Source: [Ruminococcus] torques ATCC 27756 (GTDB lineage Bacteria > Bacillota > Clostridia > Lachnospirales > Lachnospiraceae). From it: a stretch of DNA of 64,000 nt. Below, one piece after another: positions 62,096-64,000 of this stretch. The translations under genes and the position numbers were made by a program. How positions within the stretch are numbered: the stretch's first letter is position 1; every line of letters starts with the position of its first letter. The notes under the pieces are model-generated. The model had not been told where the DNA came from, ran no database searches, and saw nothing but the letters and a program-made list of their open reading frames with translations. The stretch is taken from contig NZ_DS264382.1 in assembly GCF_000153925.1 (NCBI RefSeq), forward strand, positions 24,553 to 88,552, written 5' to 3'.

Positions 62096-62395
62096 TTATT
62101 GAGAAATTAGAAGTGTATTTCCCGCATAAATTAAGTTGGGATCAGAAATACCGTTCAAGGCAGAAAGAGAAGCGACGGTCGTTCCGAATCTTTCGGCAAT
62201 TTCGCTTAATGTGTCTCCCGGCTGAATGGTGTAATAAACCGAAGCAGAATTCCCGCCTTGTGGAATGCGGAGTGTATTTCCGGCGTAAATAAGATTGGGA
62301 TCGGAAATACCGTTCAGAGCGGAAAGAGAAGAGACGGTTGTTCCGAATCTTTCGGCAATTTCACTTAATGTATCACCGGGTTGAATCGTATAAGT
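62096..62395 (-). repeat. Near-identical LysM-coding repeats
   Basis: The two LysM units share long stretches at DNA level, for example the stretch encoding LSALNGISDPNLIYAGNTL, indicating a recent duplication. Confidence 0.8.
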
Positions 62396-63070
62396 GATAT
62401 ATGTCGGAGCGGAGGGAGGAGCGGGCGGCGGAGCAGTTTCAGACAGGTGATTAAGTCCTGCCCGGCGGATGATGCCGGGATAATCGATGTAGCCGATATC
62501 AAGGTCTACATTTCCGCCGATACCGGGAACACTTCCTTCGTTTGTATACTGCCACATACCGCAGTCTGTTCCGTCGAAGGAAGACGCATAGCGGGCGTAC
62601 CAGAATGCATATCGTTTTGCAAGATCATTTCCGAGATAATTGTCTAAAAAACTGCGGTTTGTGTAAAACATCGCATAGTAGCCCCCTGCTTCAATACGAT
62701 TGCAGAAAGAAGAAACGAGTTGTTTTGCAAGAGCCGGAGTGATAGTGACACCTTCTCCGAGAGCATAAGCGGCGGACGCCTGTTCAATATCATAGCAGAC
62801 AGGATAATCAATTCTATAATTACGAATGGTGCGCAGACAGCCGTCGGCTTCCTGAATAGCCGTTTCAGGACTGACAGCATAGCAGAACCAGTAAACTCCG
62901 ATCGGAAGACCGATTCTGTTGCATTCAGAAGCATTTCTCTGAAATTGTTTGTCAATCGTATTGAATCCATAACCTGCACGAATCATAGCAAACTGATAGC
63001 CTGCGTTTTTAACCCGTTCCCAGTTGATTTCTCCTTGAAATTCGCTGACATCAAGTCCTTTTATATTCAT
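62096..63070 (-). CDS. GH25 lysozyme with two C-terminal LysM domains
   Basis: Start 63070 is preceded by GGAGG. 324 residues. GH25 domain about 1-200: GLDVSEFQGEINWERVKNAGYQFAMIRAGYG and the acidic pair in VCYDIEQ. Two LysM domains of about 45 residues end the protein, each with YTIQPGDTLSEIAERFGTTV. No signal peptide is seen, as in phage endolysins or T7SS/holin-dependent hydrolases. It would cut the glycan strands of peptidoglycan. No phage genes adjoin. Confidence 0.9.
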   Translation of the reverse strand: MNIKGLDVSEFQGEINWERVKNAGYQFAMIRAGYGFNTIDKQFQRNASECNRIGLPIGVYWFCYAVSPETAIQEADGCLRTIRNYRIDYPVCYDIEQASAAYALGEGVTITPALAKQLVSSFCNRIEAGGYYAMFYTNRSFLDNYLGNDLAKRYAFWYARYASSFDGTDCGMWQYTNEGSVPGIGGNVDLDIGYIDYPGIIRRAGLNHLSETAPPPAPPSAPTYITYTIQPGDTLSEIAERFGTTVSSLSALNGISDPNLIYAGNTLRIPQGGNSASVYYTIQPGDTLSEIAERFGTTVASLSALNGISDPNLIYAGNTLLISQ

Positions 63071-63302
63071 AATGCCTCCATAAATAATATATTGATGTAA
63101 ATATTTTAGTTTCTTTTGTGAAAAACAAATTAAATACTGAAAAAGTAAGCGCGTATAGAGGGGCATTACGGCTCGTTTTTTCTATGATTATTGTATGTAT
63201 TGCCGAAGAAAATGTGTGTGCGCCCCCTGATTTTTGCAATAAAATGTATAAAATAGATAAATAAAAGAAGCAGAGGTAAATATTCATTTATATGTAGGTT
63301 TG

Positions 63303-64000
63303 TCAAACATATGTTACACCCCGATCAATAAATTCCCTCAGAACAGTTTGTGGTGATTTCCACCCCAGAGGTCTCATGGGAAACTGGTTATAATCCCTAC
63401 GGTTATAGGTTTGAAGCTGCTTGGAAAAATCCTCAAAGGAATAGAAAGTATGCGAGGTATAAAAACGTTCATTATCCTTGCGGTGGCTGCGTTCCACTTT
63501 TCCGTTATGACGTGGTGTAAAGGGTCGGATCAGTTTATGTTGGATGCCAAGTTCTTTTAAAGTCCGTTGGAATAAAGTCAATGTTTCTTTGCCGGAAGTG
63601 GAAAAGCGCTTTGTAAACTCCACGCCGTTGTCTGTCTGAACGCATTCGATTGGCATAGGAAAGCGTTGGATCAGATGCTTGAGGAACTGTGCGGATGAAT
63701 AGGTGCTGTGTTCTTCAAAAGCTTCCACATACCGCCAGCGGGAGTACTCATCAATGGCGGTATACTGATAGAATTTCTTTCCTTTCGCATTATTGACAAG
63801 ACAACATGCAGGAACGAATTTCACATCGACCTGGATACGCTGTCCGGGATATTTCATCTGCTCATAAGGCTTCGGAATATATTTGGGATTCGGAAGTTTT
63901 TGAGCCAAGATTCCCTGTTTCTTCAGAAAACGATACAATCCTGGGATGGAACGTTTATAACCGCGCTGCTTAAGTTTGACCCAAAAGACAACCAGACCAG
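63303..64000 (-). CDS. IS481-type transposase, 5' end outside the window
   Basis: The frame is open to the right edge, with the N-terminal HTH end reading VFWVKLKQRGYKRSIPGLYRFLKK; the start lies beyond 64000. DDE integrase core: Asp in IQVDVKFVPACC, Asp in CVQTDNGVEF, Glu in NGKVERSHRKDNERFY, in the spacing of IS481/IS3-like integrases. It ends ITR-close at 63303, and TGTCAAACATA-type sequence just beyond may be the element end. Confidence 0.88.
   Translation of the reverse strand, partial: GLVVFWVKLKQRGYKRSIPGLYRFLKKQGILAQKLPNPKYIPKPYEQMKYPGQRIQVDVKFVPACCLVNNAKGKKFYQYTAIDEYSRWRYVEAFEEHSTYSSAQFLKHLIQRFPMPIECVQTDNGVEFTKRFSTSGKETLTLFQRTLKELGIQHKLIRPFTPRHNGKVERSHRKDNERFYTSHTFYSFEDFSKQLQTYNRRDYNQFPMRPLGWKSPQTVLREFIDRGVTYV

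Noticed and set aside
62096..64000. Prophage remnant around the lysozyme
   Set aside because: Only a lysozyme and a transposase are present; no phage structural or integrase genes are seen.

Overview
The window looks like a low-to-mid GC gut Firmicute of the Lachnospiraceae, most like the [Ruminococcus] gnavus / Mediterraneibacter group. The evidence is a pheST operon under a T-box, strong AGGAGG ribosome sites, an ECF-type pantothenate transporter, a GH95 fucosidase with a C-terminal anchor, GH25-LysM and Rpn-family genes, and a type VII secretion (T7SS) locus with FHA domains and Ser/Thr kinases. The species is inferred; no rRNA is present.

Layout. 1-2.4 kb: two ABC-2-like permease genes (the first cut by the window edge), a faint gene remnant and a broken Rpn-family nuclease gene. 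2.5-7.9 kb: tRNA-Ala, an intergenic repeat, an ECF sigma/anti-sigma pair and two lipoproteins, one with a transglutaminase-like triad. 8-10.4 kb: an aconitase-family hydratase. 10.4-11.6 kb: an HTH-nucleotidyltransferase/HEPN toxin-antitoxin pair between two identical 51-bp copies of the hydratase terminator. 11.6-13.0 kb: a large XRE regulator transcribed away from the T7SS locus.

13.3-42.1 kb, the main feature: a co-directional T7SS-like locus. In order it encodes a membrane trypsin-like protease with an FHA domain, a PP2C phosphatase, a Ser/Thr kinase, a membrane protein with an array of ETTLL repeats, a four-helix membrane protein, a 2160-residue Ig-like surface protein, a second kinase (DFN instead of DFG), a 42-residue membrane microprotein, a TPR/carboxypeptidase-regulatory-like membrane protein, a DUF6382-like+FHA protein, a MinD/CpaE-like ATPase, a YukD/EsaB ubiquitin-like protein, an EssC-type three-ATPase motor, a WXG100 protein, DUF4176-, DUF5082- and DUF5344-like proteins, an LXG toxin flanked by two paralogous membrane proteins, and two candidate immunity proteins. 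The likely logic is that kinases and phosphatase set the phosphorylation of TT motifs read by FHA domains, tying assembly or activity of the EssC machine to surface signals. Canonical EssA, EssB and EsaA are not recognisable here.

42.1-47.4 kb: T-box, pheS, pheT, queA. 47.4-49.8 kb: a candidate small RNA, a second ECF sigma/anti-sigma pair, and an unannotated type I toxin locus with a 30-residue toxin. 50-53.8 kb: a formate/nitrite-transporter-like protein, then coaBC, a PanT-like transporter and coaX, i.e. pantothenate uptake and CoA synthesis. 54-60 kb: a 1966-residue GH95 fucosidase. 60-61.7 kb: a TetR regulator with a palindromic operator and two small membrane proteins. 62-64 kb: a GH25 lysozyme with two LysM domains and an IS481-type transposase running off the window. 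Three copies of a structured noncoding repeat (49.28, 49.78 and 61.80 kb) are scattered through the right half.
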